42,553 nt of DNA. It comes from Planctomycetaceae bacterium (lineage in GTDB: Bacteria; Planctomycetota; Planctomycetia; Pirellulales; Thermoguttaceae). The notes under the pieces are model-generated. The model was not told the origin of the DNA and ran no database searches. It saw nothing but the letters and a program-made list of their open reading frames with translations. Where the stretch lies: assembly GCA_015062085.1 (NCBI GenBank), contig SUVI01000012.1, positions 1 to 42,553 of the forward strand. The letters are read 5' to 3'. The position numbers and the translations under genes were made by a program. Below are positions 1 to 8,647 of the stretch, in pieces; the first letter of the stretch is position 1, and every line of letters begins with the position of its first letter.

Positions 1-87
1 TACACAGAAAAGCCGCAAAAATACACTGAAAAGAAGGATGAACTTCCTGACACGAAATTCCCGGAAAATACAAAAAGCCAGAAAATA

Positions 88-2343
88 TCAGCACTTGCGG
101 CATTTTGCCGAACGCTCCGAACCTGCCTCGACGGCCTTCTTTGGTACGCATCTTCTCCGCTCTAAGGTATGAACAACAAAATCAAGCCCCTCAAACGTCG
201 ATCCTGCGGCTTCCGCGACCCAACGTACTTCCGCCTGAAAATCCTCAATATCCATCAAACACGGTACGCACTTGTCGGATGAACCTAAATAACTCGCGCT
301 GCCGGAGGTGTTGGTGAGGGTGATTTCGCCGTATTCCTGAAGGCCGGTCTCGTACAGGTCGGTGTTGTCGTAACCGTAGAAAAAGGCGTCGAGGTCGTCG
401 ACGTACGATTGCGACGGGGTGGTGTAGGATTCCGGGGTTTCCGGATCTGTCGGCCACGCGCTGGAAGGCTGTTCGACGGGGTTGGACCACGTGCCGAGGC
501 CGTAAGGGATCTCCCACATGCCGGAGTATGGCGCGTTGTGGAGGTATACACCCTGTCGGCTCGCGATGTCGTGCCCGCTCCAGGTGAAACTGAATCCGTT
601 GTCCGTGACGGTCGAAGCATACGGACTTGACGACGGGTACGAGTCCGAATATCCGCCCGAATCCGGCGACTGGCCGTCCCACGTTTTGTAGTAATCGGAA
701 AAATAGCCCGACAAACTGTAGTTATCCCCCTCAACATTATTCGAGGCTGAATGCGCACTGGAATAGCTGTTCGTCACGCTGTCGAACGATTCCGACCAGT
801 CCGCGGTAAAGTCATATTCGTCGTAAAAACTCGACGAACCGAAGCTCCCGGAGTGGTAAAAACTTGACCAACCGTTTCCCTGTGTGCAGCTGCTTGACTC
901 GTAATTGTACGTACCCGAGCCACCGCGATGGCCGTTGGCGGACATGGAGCCGCTCTGCTCATAATCGTACGCACTGACGTACACCCGTCCCGTTTCGTCG
1001 AGCGACCACTCGTAATTTTCGTCCCGCTCGTGATGAAAAACCATCGTTTCGTTGGATCCCCGCTCGTTGTGACTGGTATCCGAATACGAGTTCCACCCGC
1101 TGGAATGCGTGCTGGAACTGCTTTGCCAGAAATCGTTTTCGCTGCTGAATCCGTACTCGCCGGTGATGTCATAATCCGTGTGCACGTGTCCCGACGCAGT
1201 GTACTCACCGTCCAGGAACGACCAGTTGATCTCCGTGACCTCCGCCCGCAGAAACGCTCCCTCTTCGCTGGCCTGCGCCTCCCACGAACTTCCGGAAACA
1301 GCATCCCCGCTCGTACCAGCTCCACTCCCGGACCCCGCATATGAAGATCCGGAAACCGCCGTCTGCCGCGTCCAGCCCGTCATGTTCGTCTGCCATTCTC
1401 CATTCGCGACGGAATATCGATACTCCGTCCGGTCACGCCACGCAAGGGTGTCATTGCTTGCGGATGTGCCGTAAACCGAAGCGGAACCGTTTTCCATGGA
1501 GAGCGAATAGCTCCCGGACGCGGATAGAGCGTAGTCGTAACCGTAGTCCTCCACCGCACGTCCGGAACCGTCGGAAAGTATCCATTCGTCCGACTGTTCG
1601 TTGTCGTAAGTCATCTGGTACCGGGAGTTTGCCCGATATGTGCCGCGGCCGGATCCGCTCTGCGTTCCGGAATAGGTATCCCAGGTAAACGATTGCGATG
1701 CAGAAAGAGTATAGCCGTAATTTTCGCGTTGATACCCATTTCCAGTACCGGTGATGTGCCAGTAATCGTCCGCCGTGGGGTCGGAGGACTGTTTCAGTGC
1801 CAGCGTTAATTTACTGTTCCAGCCGTCACGCCAATCGCCGGATTCCGTGTAGCTCCCAGACGCACTTCCATACGTGTAGTCGTCCGGAGTGTGATCGTAA
1901 CTTGCGCTGCCGGTGTATGTTCCGTTTTCTTCAGCGGATTCCAAAATCATTCCGCTTCCGCGAACAAGCCAGCCGTCTTCGAGAAATTCGCCCGACGCAG
2001 GTGTGACCGAGGCGCTTCCTACATATTCTCCGGCGATTCGCATATCCCGATTGTAAGCATATCGTGAAGTGGAATCCTCTGTACCGGAAATGAGCATCCC
2101 ATCATCGTCCGTCCAGGTATATTCACGGTCATCCCAGATCGTGGAAGTTTTGATCCTGTTAGAGATCTGTGTCGTTGTATAACCGCTGATGACGTCCAGA
2201 GACATGGAACCTTCACCAGATCCGGAACCTGAGCCGAATGCAGACGAAACAAGAAGTGCCTCTGTCAGCGCATACAAAATGTCGGAATCCTCGGTATAAA
2301 TATTCTCAAATTCCCACGTGTCGGAGTAGGAACTGGCGGGCAA
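88..2343 (-). pseudogene. C-terminal part of a broken Ser/Gly/Tyr-rich planctomycete surface protein
   Basis: This 751-codon open stretch is very rich in Ser, Gly, Tyr, Asp and Glu, with loose repeats of the form Y-x-x-S-G-S-x-S-Y-x-x-x-x-D. That composition suggests an extracellular beta-rich repeat protein. Its frame is open further upstream to about 2640, and the upstream residues (…HYSASNYNVLPWSGNYNE…) have the same style. The methionine at 2343 is therefore not the real start: this is the body of the gene that begins at 3826, joined to 2558-3013 by a one-base frameshift near 2620-2640. The last 60 or so residues (88-270) are Cys/Arg-richer and unlike the rest, so another frameshift or a chimeric end is possible. 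No catalytic motif was recognised. The role, presumably cell-surface or matrix, is inferred from composition and the N-terminal motif. Confidence 0.6.
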
Positions 2344-2557
2344 AACAAATCCTTCTCCATACAGATAGCCGTAATAATGATTCTGATCGCACCATTCATC
2401 TCGAGTTCCACTGTAAGATGCCTCGGTTCGGTACTTGTTCGTAACCTGAAGCGATCCGGTGTCGAATTGCCAATCCGCTTCAAAATCCGTATCAAGATAA
2501 TCTTCAGGGTTATCCAGTTCGTAATTCTCATAGATGATTTCGCGATAGAAAGAGTCC

Positions 2558-3013
2558 TCATTTTCGTTGTAATTCCCCGACCAAGGTAAAACATTGTAAT
2601 TTGAAGCGGAGTAGTGTAGAAACCCAATCTTGACCGTTTGAAGAAAGAGATGAAATCACGGTGGAAACAATCGTTTCATTATTGATATATCCTAAATGAT
2701 CGGTTCCATTCAGCGAAATGCCCCGATCGTTCTCGTCGGTATAATTACGGGTATATGCGCCGCTTTGGTTTTGATTCCAATGTTTGTTTTCTATACTGAT
2801 CAATGAGGAAAGACCGGTATATGTCCAGACCATATTGCCGGTTATAACATCCTCGGAATATACTCCGGAAACTGCGGAATTCCACGAGTTCTGCGTACTG
2901 CCATTTGCGTTAACAACCCCGATGATTTTACCCGTATCAATCCGATTGGAGTATGTTTCCAGATAATCACCTGATTCGGTGTAACTGGAATCGGACGTGC
3001 CTGATTCTGACAT
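2558..3013 (-). pseudogene. Middle part of the broken surface-protein gene
   Basis: This 151-codon piece lies in the same frame as 3089-3826, and the frame is open without a break from 3088 down to 2558. Only the TAA at 3089-3091 separates the two pieces. Its residues (repeated S-E-S-G-T, T-E-S-G-D and N-x-S style) match both neighbouring pieces. After about 2640 the sequence turns Leu/Arg/Cys-rich and stops, while frame 88-2343 takes over with matching composition, which places a frameshift there. The annotated methionine at 3013 has no convincing ribosome binding site. I read it as an internal fragment, not an independent gene. Confidence 0.55.
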
Positions 3014-3088
3014 GGAATAAGTGCCGCTTTCGCTCCAGACATTACTCGTTTTGGTATAATCGATTTCGGTTGTTTCAGAAATCGTGGT

Positions 3089-3826
3089 TTATTCCTGGGT
3101 GCTGTAAATACCTTCGATGGGGATCGATGTTTCCTCTTCCAAAAAATATCTATATGTTTCCTCGCCGGTGAAAGAATTGGTTTGAAGAGTTGTACGTGTG
3201 TCGCTTCCTGAACCGCTGCCATCCGTATCATCAATTTCACTTTCGATTAAAATCGTACTCACCAGGGTTGTGACGGATTGATATGAGAAGTCGGTCCCGG
3301 AGGAAGTTGTAACGGTTTGATCTTCTGATTCATAATCAAACGTAAAACTGTAAACGTCATTAATACAGGAAGCGATGAATGTATAAGTATAGCCTCCCAA
3401 CAGGTCTGTATCACCATTATTGGCGGTATATGACCATGTTACGATTTCTTCGCAGGTCCAGTTGTCCTCGGTGAGAGCAAACATCTCCGTGGTTTTGGAA
3501 AATGACTGAATCCCTGTATAAACAACCGTAGTGTCAGGTTCCTCACCTTCGCCCGGAATGGTGACCGTGTACTCATACTCCGCATCTTGTACTTCCTGTG
3601 AGGTGGAAGTGTTTTCGATGGTTTCTAACTCAAATTTTGCGGTCACATCCGCCTCAAATTCGACATTTCCAATGTTTATTTCGCCATAGTTGTATGGTGT
3701 GACGGACAACAGGCTTCGTACCTCCAGCGGTTCCCAGCCTTTGCTAAGAGAACGATATAGTAAATGTCCCTTCTTTTCAGACAGGCTTTTCTGCGTTTGT
3801 ATCAACGCTTTCCACAATTTCAGCAT
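3089..3826 (-). pseudogene. N-terminal part of a planctomycete surface protein with an LEVRSLLS motif, cut by an in-frame TAA
   Basis: The ATG at 3826 is preceded by AAGGAG about 7 bases upstream (3833-3838), a strong ribosome binding site. Residues 28-42 read SKGWEPLEVRSLLSV. This is the 'LEPRxLLS'-type motif found near the start of many large planctomycete secreted proteins. The rest is acidic and Ser/Thr/Tyr-rich with beta-strand-like patterning. The open frame ends at TAA 3089-3091, after which the same frame stays open for another 177 codons, so this looks like a nonsense mutation in a protein that was well over 1,100 residues long. It lies 48 bases downstream of the sulfotransferase-glycosyltransferase gene on the same strand, so the two probably formed an operon. 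As it stands, a 245-residue secreted fragment could still be made. Confidence 0.65.
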
Positions 3827-3874
3827 TGCAATCTCCTTCGTTTACGGTTAATGTGTGAGAGTCTGGCGGCGGCG

Positions 3875-4990
3875 TCAGGTTCCATGGGACTCACCAGAGG
3901 CAAAATTTAATGTAAATGACGCGAATCGGGGATGTTCTATCCCGGCGTCTTCCCAACTGTAACGATAATTTCCGATGTGTCCTAACCGAATGGCCGTATC
4001 TGCCCAGATTTTGTACCCGCAAATTCTGGCACGGTGTGCGAAAGCATAATCCTCGGCCCAATACCACGTCCCTTCTTCAAGTTTACGGATCAATGGCTGA
4101 AAGAATGGAATGACAGGTTTGCCAAAATGTTCATTACACAGCGGAAGCTCCAACTCTTCCATTATTTTCAGATACACGTCCCGCCTGACGTGCAAAAAGC
4201 CTGTGCCGGCATAGAGTATTTCTATAATACTTCCATCTTTTCCAAATGTCATCTGTTTTGTACCTGAAATGACGTGCGATGCCAATGCGCGCCGGCCTTT
4301 CTGCGGATACAAAGCTGCCGAGATCGGTAAATTGTGTGCCCGTAAATTTTCAACATCATCCGGATGAAATGCAATGTCAGAATCGATCCAGAACGTTTCC
4401 TCAAAACCATCTGCCAATGCGTCTGTCGCCATCTGATTTCGCCCCTGATCGATCGCAGAATAACCTCCTATTCGACGGACTGAATATCCGCGCCGCTCCA
4501 GTTCCTTCAACGCGGTTTCACATTCCTGATGAATATACCCCAGAAAAGGTACAAGAATAACACAGTGAGACGGCGGCCTTTGTGCCAACTGTTGCTGCCA
4601 GTATCTTACAATTTCGCCGTCAGGAGGAACAATGGTGTTATTTGCGTTTTTGCTCCCTGTTAACAGTCTCTGTTCTTCTGTTGGGATTCCCACAAAATCA
4701 AGTATCTCGCGAACACCCGCCTCGGACTCCATCTTGACTGGCTCAAAAATCTTAAACTTTTCGGGATATTTTTCGGCCAATTTCGCTGCTCTTGCTGTGT
4801 ATTCCTCCCAGTATTGTTCAAGAGCTTCATGACGGCTGGCGGCTTCGTATTCGGGATAAAACCGAAACCGTAAGGGATGACGATACCACCCTGGCAAACG
4901 ACTTTTTGACCAGTTATCCGCCGGTCTGAGTGACGATAGATACAAGCTCCTTTCAAATGCCGTCACAGTTTCTTCTTTTGGTCTTTGCAA
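3875..4990 (-). pseudogene. Sulfotransferase C-terminal half fused to a GT-A-like glycosyltransferase (downstream part of a stop-interrupted gene)
   Basis: Counting from the TTG at 4990, residues 1-110 resemble the C-terminal half of a PAPS-dependent sulfotransferase. They contain a LQRPKEETV segment matching the 'RxPxET' 3'-phosphate-binding region, then W-x-E-Y…A-x-K-L-A-E-K-Y, and E-x-G-V-R-E-I-L-D-F-V-G-I-P, the usual end of the fold. Residues 140-365 look like a GT-A-type glycosyltransferase: GRNQMATDALADGFE, a DxD-like WIDSDIAF (D203, D205), AGTGFLHVRRDV, AEDYAFAHR (E313, D314) and H338. The frame is open upstream to TGA 5000-5002 and then continues in register with 5000-5284. The TTG is therefore only a default start, and the true gene starts at 5284. 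The inferred role is sulfation plus glycosylation of a surface polymer or of the adjacent surface protein. Whether the glycosyltransferase half is still translated is unknown. Confidence 0.6.
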
Positions 4991-4999
4991 ACAAATAAT

Positions 5000-5284
5000 T
5001 CAAATATCTTCTTCTGAAAGAATCGCTTCCTCGACGTAAGGCAAATAAAACGAGGCAACATCACCTATGAGGTTCTCAGTCCGCATTTTACGCCATCTTT
5101 GAAATCGTTCCGATATTCCAGGAATCAAATCCTCACGACCAACCAGTTTGCCAGGGACATATTCCCACGGCAAAAACGGCGGTTCTTCAAACGTAATCCT
5201 AGCCCCTGCCTGTGCGTTTAGAATGTCAGCCGGCAATTTCAGACCTCATTATCCCGTCCCTATACCCAACAGAATTCTAGCCAT
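5000..5284 (-). pseudogene. N-terminal sulfotransferase segment with two adjacent stops in the P-loop
   Basis: An ATG at 5284, with GGAG about 10 bases upstream, opens MARILLGIGTG. It is followed by TAA (5251-5249) and TGA (5248-5246) and then, in the same frame, GLKLPADILNAQAG…FEEPPFLPW. The sulfotransferase 5'-phosphosulfate loop normally reads G-x-G-R-(S/C)-G-(T/x)-(K/T)-x-L-x-x-(I/L)-L-N. The two stops stand exactly where Arg and Ser/Cys are expected. A third stop, TGA 5002-5000, interrupts the 'DI-x-IICLQRP' strand. No indel is needed anywhere from 5284 to 3875. Three nonsense codons make a full-length product impossible under the standard code. A promoter and ribosome binding site are nevertheless still in place upstream. 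Confidence 0.65.
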
Positions 5285-5383
5285 TGTATGATACTCCAAA
5301 ATCAGGTTAAATTCGACTAAAATTTCACCTAAAGACAATTTTTTTGCATGAAAAATTTAAATAATTCCCGATCCACGAAATAG

Positions 5384-5412
5384 ATTTTATCCTATGAACA
5401 TCTATATGTCAA
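5384..5412 (-). promoter_or_regulatory. Sigma-70-type promoter for the sulfotransferase-glycosyltransferase gene
   Basis: On the minus strand TTGACA (5412-5407), a 17-base spacer and TAAAAT (5389-5384) form a near-consensus promoter. It would start transcription about 90 bases before the ATG at 5284. It is the best -35/-10 pair in the left third of the window, although the gene it serves is interrupted. Confidence 0.6.
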
Positions 5413-5852
5413 GTATTTCAAATTTATTTTGTGAAAATTTTTTCAATATTTCTGATATTAGTTTAATCAATGTTTTAACCACTCCATCCTTTGCACGGAT
5501 TTTAGTAAATATCGCAAGTGGTATTTAAATTGGGGGAAAATTCGAAAAAACATGGGGTAGATGTCCGAAATAGAAGACAAAACGAAAATGGTACCCCGAT
5601 TGAGATTTTCTGAATCGTTACTGTAAAATTGCTCTTCTCCAACCGTCAGAAATAGCGTTTTTTTGTGTCCGGATCTGAGAAAGTGGCACTATGAATTCTC
5701 CTTCCTCCCAATATTGCAATATTATATTAATTTACCTCTGCGACCCCGCATTTTTCATAGTGACGCCTCAACCAACCAATTCTCAAACGAAAGGGCTGTG
5801 TTCGGCAAGCAGATTGGGAAAAAATCGAGGGGTAAGAACCTACCCAACCTTC
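5413..5852. other. AT-rich intergenic stretch between the recombinase and the sulfotransferase gene
   Basis: I see no convincing gene here. The short plus-strand frames (from 5663 and 5691) run into the antisense of the recombinase and have no ribosome binding site. The stretch contains a 14-bp perfect palindrome, AATATTGCAATATT (5710-5723), and several homopolymer runs. An attachment core or regulatory site for the element is possible, but nothing in the bases proves it. Confidence 0.4.
5710..5723. repeat. 14-bp perfect palindrome
   Basis: AATATTGCAATATT is its own reverse complement and lies 130 bases past the recombinase stop codon. It could be an operator or chance in AT-rich DNA. No second copy was noticed in the window. 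Confidence 0.4.
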
Positions 5853-7016
5853 CTACTGCCCCTCCCATTTTACCAGACCTGTCCCTGCCGTGACGTCCCT
5901 CTCCGCGACGAGCCTCCTGACCTTTTCACGGTCGGAGTGATCATATCCGGCGGTAACGTCAGTGCTTGCATGTCCGAGCATTACGCCTGCGGCTTCCCGT
6001 CCGAGCTGGATGCTCAACTCGGTCGCGGCGGAATGTCTCAACTGATACGGCATCCAGTACTGGATCTTCACGCCTTGCTTTTCCGCGCGTTCCAGCCCTC
6101 TCTTGACGGCCCGCCGGTAGCTGTCTTTTGTGTACATTTTCCGGAGTTGCCGAACGCTCCGTCCATCGAGTTTTCGTTTTCCGTATCGTTCCATGACGGC
6201 GTGTATCGGCTGAAAGACCGGCTCATCGTTCCTGACGTTGCGAATTCGCTCAGCAAGTATATTCTGCTCGACTTTCCCCAACCCCACGAAACGTTTTTTC
6301 CCGAACCGGTCGGACTTTGCCTTTTGCGGCGTATAGATCCAGACCTCGCCATCTTTCTCGATGTCGCATGGCCGGAGCCGAAAAAGTTCGGACGGACGCA
6401 TACCGGACAGCCTTTGGATCACGACCATTTCACGGATGGTTTTTGAGAAGAACGGCAGAGCTTTCAAAATATCCTCATCCCTGGCGTTCATTCTTGGGGG
6501 ATTGACTTTCGCCTCCCCGCGTTTCAAAGGGCGCACAGCCCGCAAAGCCGCCGGGATCCCTTCTGGTATTTTCTCATTTTCGACCCCCAGCTCAAAGCAC
6601 CAGATAACGAACCGCATCAGCTCGTTGACATACGACCCGGCCAGCTGTTCCTCGACCAGGGACTTCCTGACGGCCTGAAACTTCACCCGGCCGAACTCAT
6701 CCGCCTCGGCTTTTCCATAGAGTTTCCGAAGGGCCTGCATCGCCCTTTTGATTTTCTGATACTTTGGGTGAGATTCATATTTTCGCAAGCAGTCCAAAAT
6801 GAGTTCCTGGACTTGGACGTGTTTCCTTTTCCCATTCTGGGCAGCCGGACTGGAAGTCTCCGCCTCGTCCAGAGTCCTCAAGAACTGGATATAGTTTTTT
6901 CTTGCTTCCTTTTCCTCTCTTCCGAGATAGATTTTTTTCCCGGAAAAATTTACGAAAAAATCGCCATTTTTTCCAAATTTAACGATTGGAACATTCCAAG
7001 ATTTACGTTTTGGCAT
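5853..7016 (-). CDS. Tyrosine recombinase/integrase
   Basis: The 387-residue protein has the catalytic set of tyrosine recombinases: R207 (SGMRPSELFRL), a Lys in QKAKSDRFGKKR (K232/K234), R327-H328 in MPYQLRHSAATEL, H349 in MLGHAS and nucleophile Y358 in AGYDHSD. The first His of the usual HxLRH box is Tyr (Y324). An N-terminal basic segment (residues 1-40) and a helical core-binding domain (about 65-165) precede the catalytic domain, the layout of phage and island integrases. The ATG at 7016 has AGGAGG 6 bases upstream. It lies 137 bases from the 3' end of tRNA-Ile, with a 14-bp direct repeat between them, so it most likely integrated the island to its left at this tRNA. All key residues are present and the gene looks intact, unlike its neighbours at 88-5284. 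Confidence 0.9.
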   Translation of the reverse strand: MPKRKSWNVPIVKFGKNGDFFVNFSGKKIYLGREEKEARKNYIQFLRTLDEAETSSPAAQNGKRKHVQVQELILDCLRKYESHPKYQKIKRAMQALRKLYGKAEADEFGRVKFQAVRKSLVEEQLAGSYVNELMRFVIWCFELGVENEKIPEGIPAALRAVRPLKRGEAKVNPPRMNARDEDILKALPFFSKTIREMVVIQRLSGMRPSELFRLRPCDIEKDGEVWIYTPQKAKSDRFGKKRFVGLGKVEQNILAERIRNVRNDEPVFQPIHAVMERYGKRKLDGRSVRQLRKMYTKDSYRRAVKRGLERAEKQGVKIQYWMPYQLRHSAATELSIQLGREAAGVMLGHASTDVTAGYDHSDREKVRRLVAERDVTAGTGLVKWEGQ

Positions 7017-7039
7017 CAGCAGCCTCCTGCAAAACAGAG

Positions 7040-7073
7040 TCTAAAACGGAGTACTCCATTCTAAAACGGAGTA
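7040..7073. repeat. 14-bp direct repeat, candidate integrase arm or attachment sites
   Basis: TCTAAAACGGAGTA occurs at 7040-7053 and again at 7060-7073, exactly 20 bases apart, with the palindrome GGAGTACTCC (7048-7057) between. It sits between the integrase ribosome binding site and the tRNA-Ile terminator. Two helical turns of spacing and this location suit integrase or excisionase binding or autoregulation of the integrase. This is inferred from position only. Confidence 0.5.
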
Positions 7074-7107
7074 AAACGACCCCAAAAACACACGAACAGA
7101 AGGCCAT

Positions 7108-7149
7108 AAAAAAAGGCGTTTCACCTCGTAAAAAACGAAATGAAACGCC
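7108..7149 (-). terminator. Rho-independent terminator of tRNA-Ile
   Basis: On the minus strand GGCGTTTCA (7149-7141) pairs perfectly with TGAAACGCC (7123-7115) over a 17-base loop and is followed by seven T residues. It begins 5 bases past the tRNA 3' end. Confidence 0.85.
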
Positions 7150-7153
7150 GAAA

Positions 7154-7227
7154 TGGGCACGCCAAGATTCGAACTTGGGACCTCCGCCTTATCAGGGCGG
7201 CGCTCTAACCAACTGAGCTACATGCCC
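7154..7227 (-). tRNA. tRNA-Ile (GAT)
   Basis: The reverse complement folds as a complete cloverleaf. The acceptor is GGGCATG/CGTGCCC with discriminator A at 7154, the D arm is GCTC…GAGC, the anticodon stem is CCGCC/GGCGG around loop CTGATAA (anticodon GAT), and the T loop is TTCGAAT. CCA is not encoded. The 3' half faces the recombinase gene, the classic arrangement for an integrase target. A second copy of the tRNA 3' end was not seen within 1-7100, so the far attachment site should lie beyond the left edge. Confidence 0.95.
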
Positions 7228-7256
7228 AACACACGCTCGTGTTAAGTATGAAAGAT

Positions 7257-7284
7257 AGTATAGCACATTTCTTTTTTCTGTAAA
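7257..7284 (-). promoter_or_regulatory. Promoter of tRNA-Ile
   Basis: Minus strand: TTTACA (7284-7279), 16-base spacer, TATACT (7262-7257), with TG in the extended -10 position (TGTGCTATACT). It would start about 25 bases before the mature tRNA. Confidence 0.75.
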
Positions 7285-7395
7285 GGGGGGTGACGGACTT
7301 TTTTCCCATTTTTTTAGTTTTTCTCCCACAATGCGGACTTCTCCCCGTCATTTTCAGAATACTCACCCCCATTTACCTATTTTCCCCGCAGATCA

Positions 7396-8481
7396 TCAGC
7401 CAAGTTTCAGCATGTTCGCCAACGCTGTCCGGGCGTCCGACGCGATCTCCTCCGGTACGGAGACCTGATTCGCCAGTGTACCGTCTTCAAACTGACCGTC
7501 TTCAAGCTGTTCCAGCGCATGGAAAAGAGCCTCCGGAAGGTTTTTCGCCATGTCCTCACACGGATGCGGCTCGCCGAGATGGCGGATAGACAGTTCCGGA
7601 TAGTCCTTTTTTAGACGTTCGACTAGGTGCGATTCCGTTCCGATGATGAATCGTTCTCCCAAACGCGCGTTCTGGATCTCCTTGATGATGAAAGCAGTCG
7701 ATCCTGCCGACTCGCTCTGGCAAACAAGATCCTGCTCACATTCGGGGTGAACGATGAGTTTTGCGTCCGGATCTTCCATTTTCAGCTCCGCGGCTTTTTG
7801 TGCGTCCATCCGGTCATGAACGGGACAGCAGCCTTCCCAAAGGATGATCTTTGCGTTCCGCACGGCTTCCGCAGGCGCACCGTCTGCTTTTCTCCACATG
7901 ACGATCTCTTCGCGCGGGATCCCCATTTCCAGGGCAGTATTGCGGCCAAGATGCTGATCGGGGAGAAAGAGGATGCGGGATCTCTGTGTGAGCGCCCAAT
8001 CCAGAACGCGCCGGGCGTTTCCCGACGTGCACACCACTCCGCCGTGCTGTCCGCAGAATGCCTTGACTTCGGCCGTGCTGTTGACGTACGTGACGGGGAG
8101 GAGGTCTTCTGTGTCGATGAGCTCGCCGAGCCGTTTCCAGCACTCGTTCACCTCCGCCATATTTGCCATATCGGCCATCGGGCAGCCGGAAGTCATGTCA
8201 GGAAGAATGACCGGGATCCGTTTTCCGCCGCGTTTCGCGATTTTTTCGGGAGAATTCGCCAGAATGTCTGCCGTTTCCGCCATGAAGTGGACGCCGCAGA
8301 AAATGATCGCCTCGCAGGTCTCGTCGGCCGCGGCGAACTGGCTCAGCGCAAGACTGTCTCCCTGCCGATCGGTCAGTGCGATGGTCTCGTCCGGAATGTA
8401 GTAGTGTCCGAGAATGAGGAGTTTTTCGCCCCATTTTTCCCGAACAGCCTGAAATTCTTCGACATTCGTGATCTTCTGCAT
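7396..8481 (-). CDS. nadA: Quinolinate synthase A
   Basis: NadA condenses iminoaspartate with dihydroxyacetone phosphate to quinolinate, the second step of de novo NAD synthesis, using a [4Fe-4S] cluster in the cytoplasm. The 361 residues carry the family signatures in order: GHYY (25-28), GVHFMAETA (63-71), SGCPMADM (cluster Cys100), YVNSTAEVKA, CTSGNA, LPDQHLGRNTA (173-183), WEGCCPVH (Cys218/219), VHPEC, GTESHLVERL (281-290) and CEDMAKN (Cys308). The length is typical. The ATG at 8481 has AGGAGG about 9 bases upstream, and a strong promoter lies at 8529-8556. The neighbouring genes are not nadB or nadC, so it appears to be transcribed alone. Confidence 0.97.
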   Translation of the reverse strand: MQKITNVEEFQAVREKWGEKLLILGHYYIPDETIALTDRQGDSLALSQFAAADETCEAIIFCGVHFMAETADILANSPEKIAKRGGKRIPVILPDMTSGCPMADMANMAEVNECWKRLGELIDTEDLLPVTYVNSTAEVKAFCGQHGGVVCTSGNARRVLDWALTQRSRILFLPDQHLGRNTALEMGIPREEIVMWRKADGAPAEAVRNAKIILWEGCCPVHDRMDAQKAAELKMEDPDAKLIVHPECEQDLVCQSESAGSTAFIIKEIQNARLGERFIIGTESHLVERLKKDYPELSIRHLGEPHPCEDMAKNLPEALFHALEQLEDGQFEDGTLANQVSVPEEIASDARTALANMLKLG

Positions 8482-8528
8482 TACTGCGTCCCTCCTTAAG
8501 GTTGGAAACGGAAAAAGGATACATCCGC

Positions 8529-8556
8529 ATTATACCACATTTTCGCACGTCTTCAA
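8529..8556 (-). promoter_or_regulatory. Promoter of nadA
   Basis: Minus strand: TTGAAG (8556-8551), 16-base spacer ending TGTGG, TATAAT (8534-8529). It lies about 48 bases before the nadA ATG. It has the same architecture as the adhesin and ffh promoters of this window. Confidence 0.75.
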
Positions 8557-8581
8557 GGCCCGGACTGGGGATTTTTGGGAA

Positions 8582-8647
8582 ATTTCGTTTACTTGCTCCG
8601 TCCATTTCGTTTACTTGTTCCGTCCATTTCGTTTACTTGCTCGGTTC
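8582..8647. repeat. Three tandem 22-bp repeats upstream of the adhesin promoter
   Basis: ATTTCGTTTACTTG(C/T)TCCGTCC repeats at 8582-8603 and 8604-8625, and a third copy (8626-8647) diverges in its last bases. The array lies about 110 bases before the adhesin -35 box and upstream of nadA's promoter, in the divergent intergenic region. It might bind a regulator or vary in copy number. Confidence 0.7.

Noticed and set aside
3089..5284. Alternative genetic code (TAA and/or TGA read as sense)
   Set aside because: All intact genes in the window use TAA and TGA as stops, and a frameshift is also present in the surface gene. Nonsense mutation is simpler, though local read-through is not excluded.
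5691..6446. 251-codon plus-strand frame
   Set aside because: It overlaps the recombinase antisense across its conserved catalytic region and has no recognisable domain.
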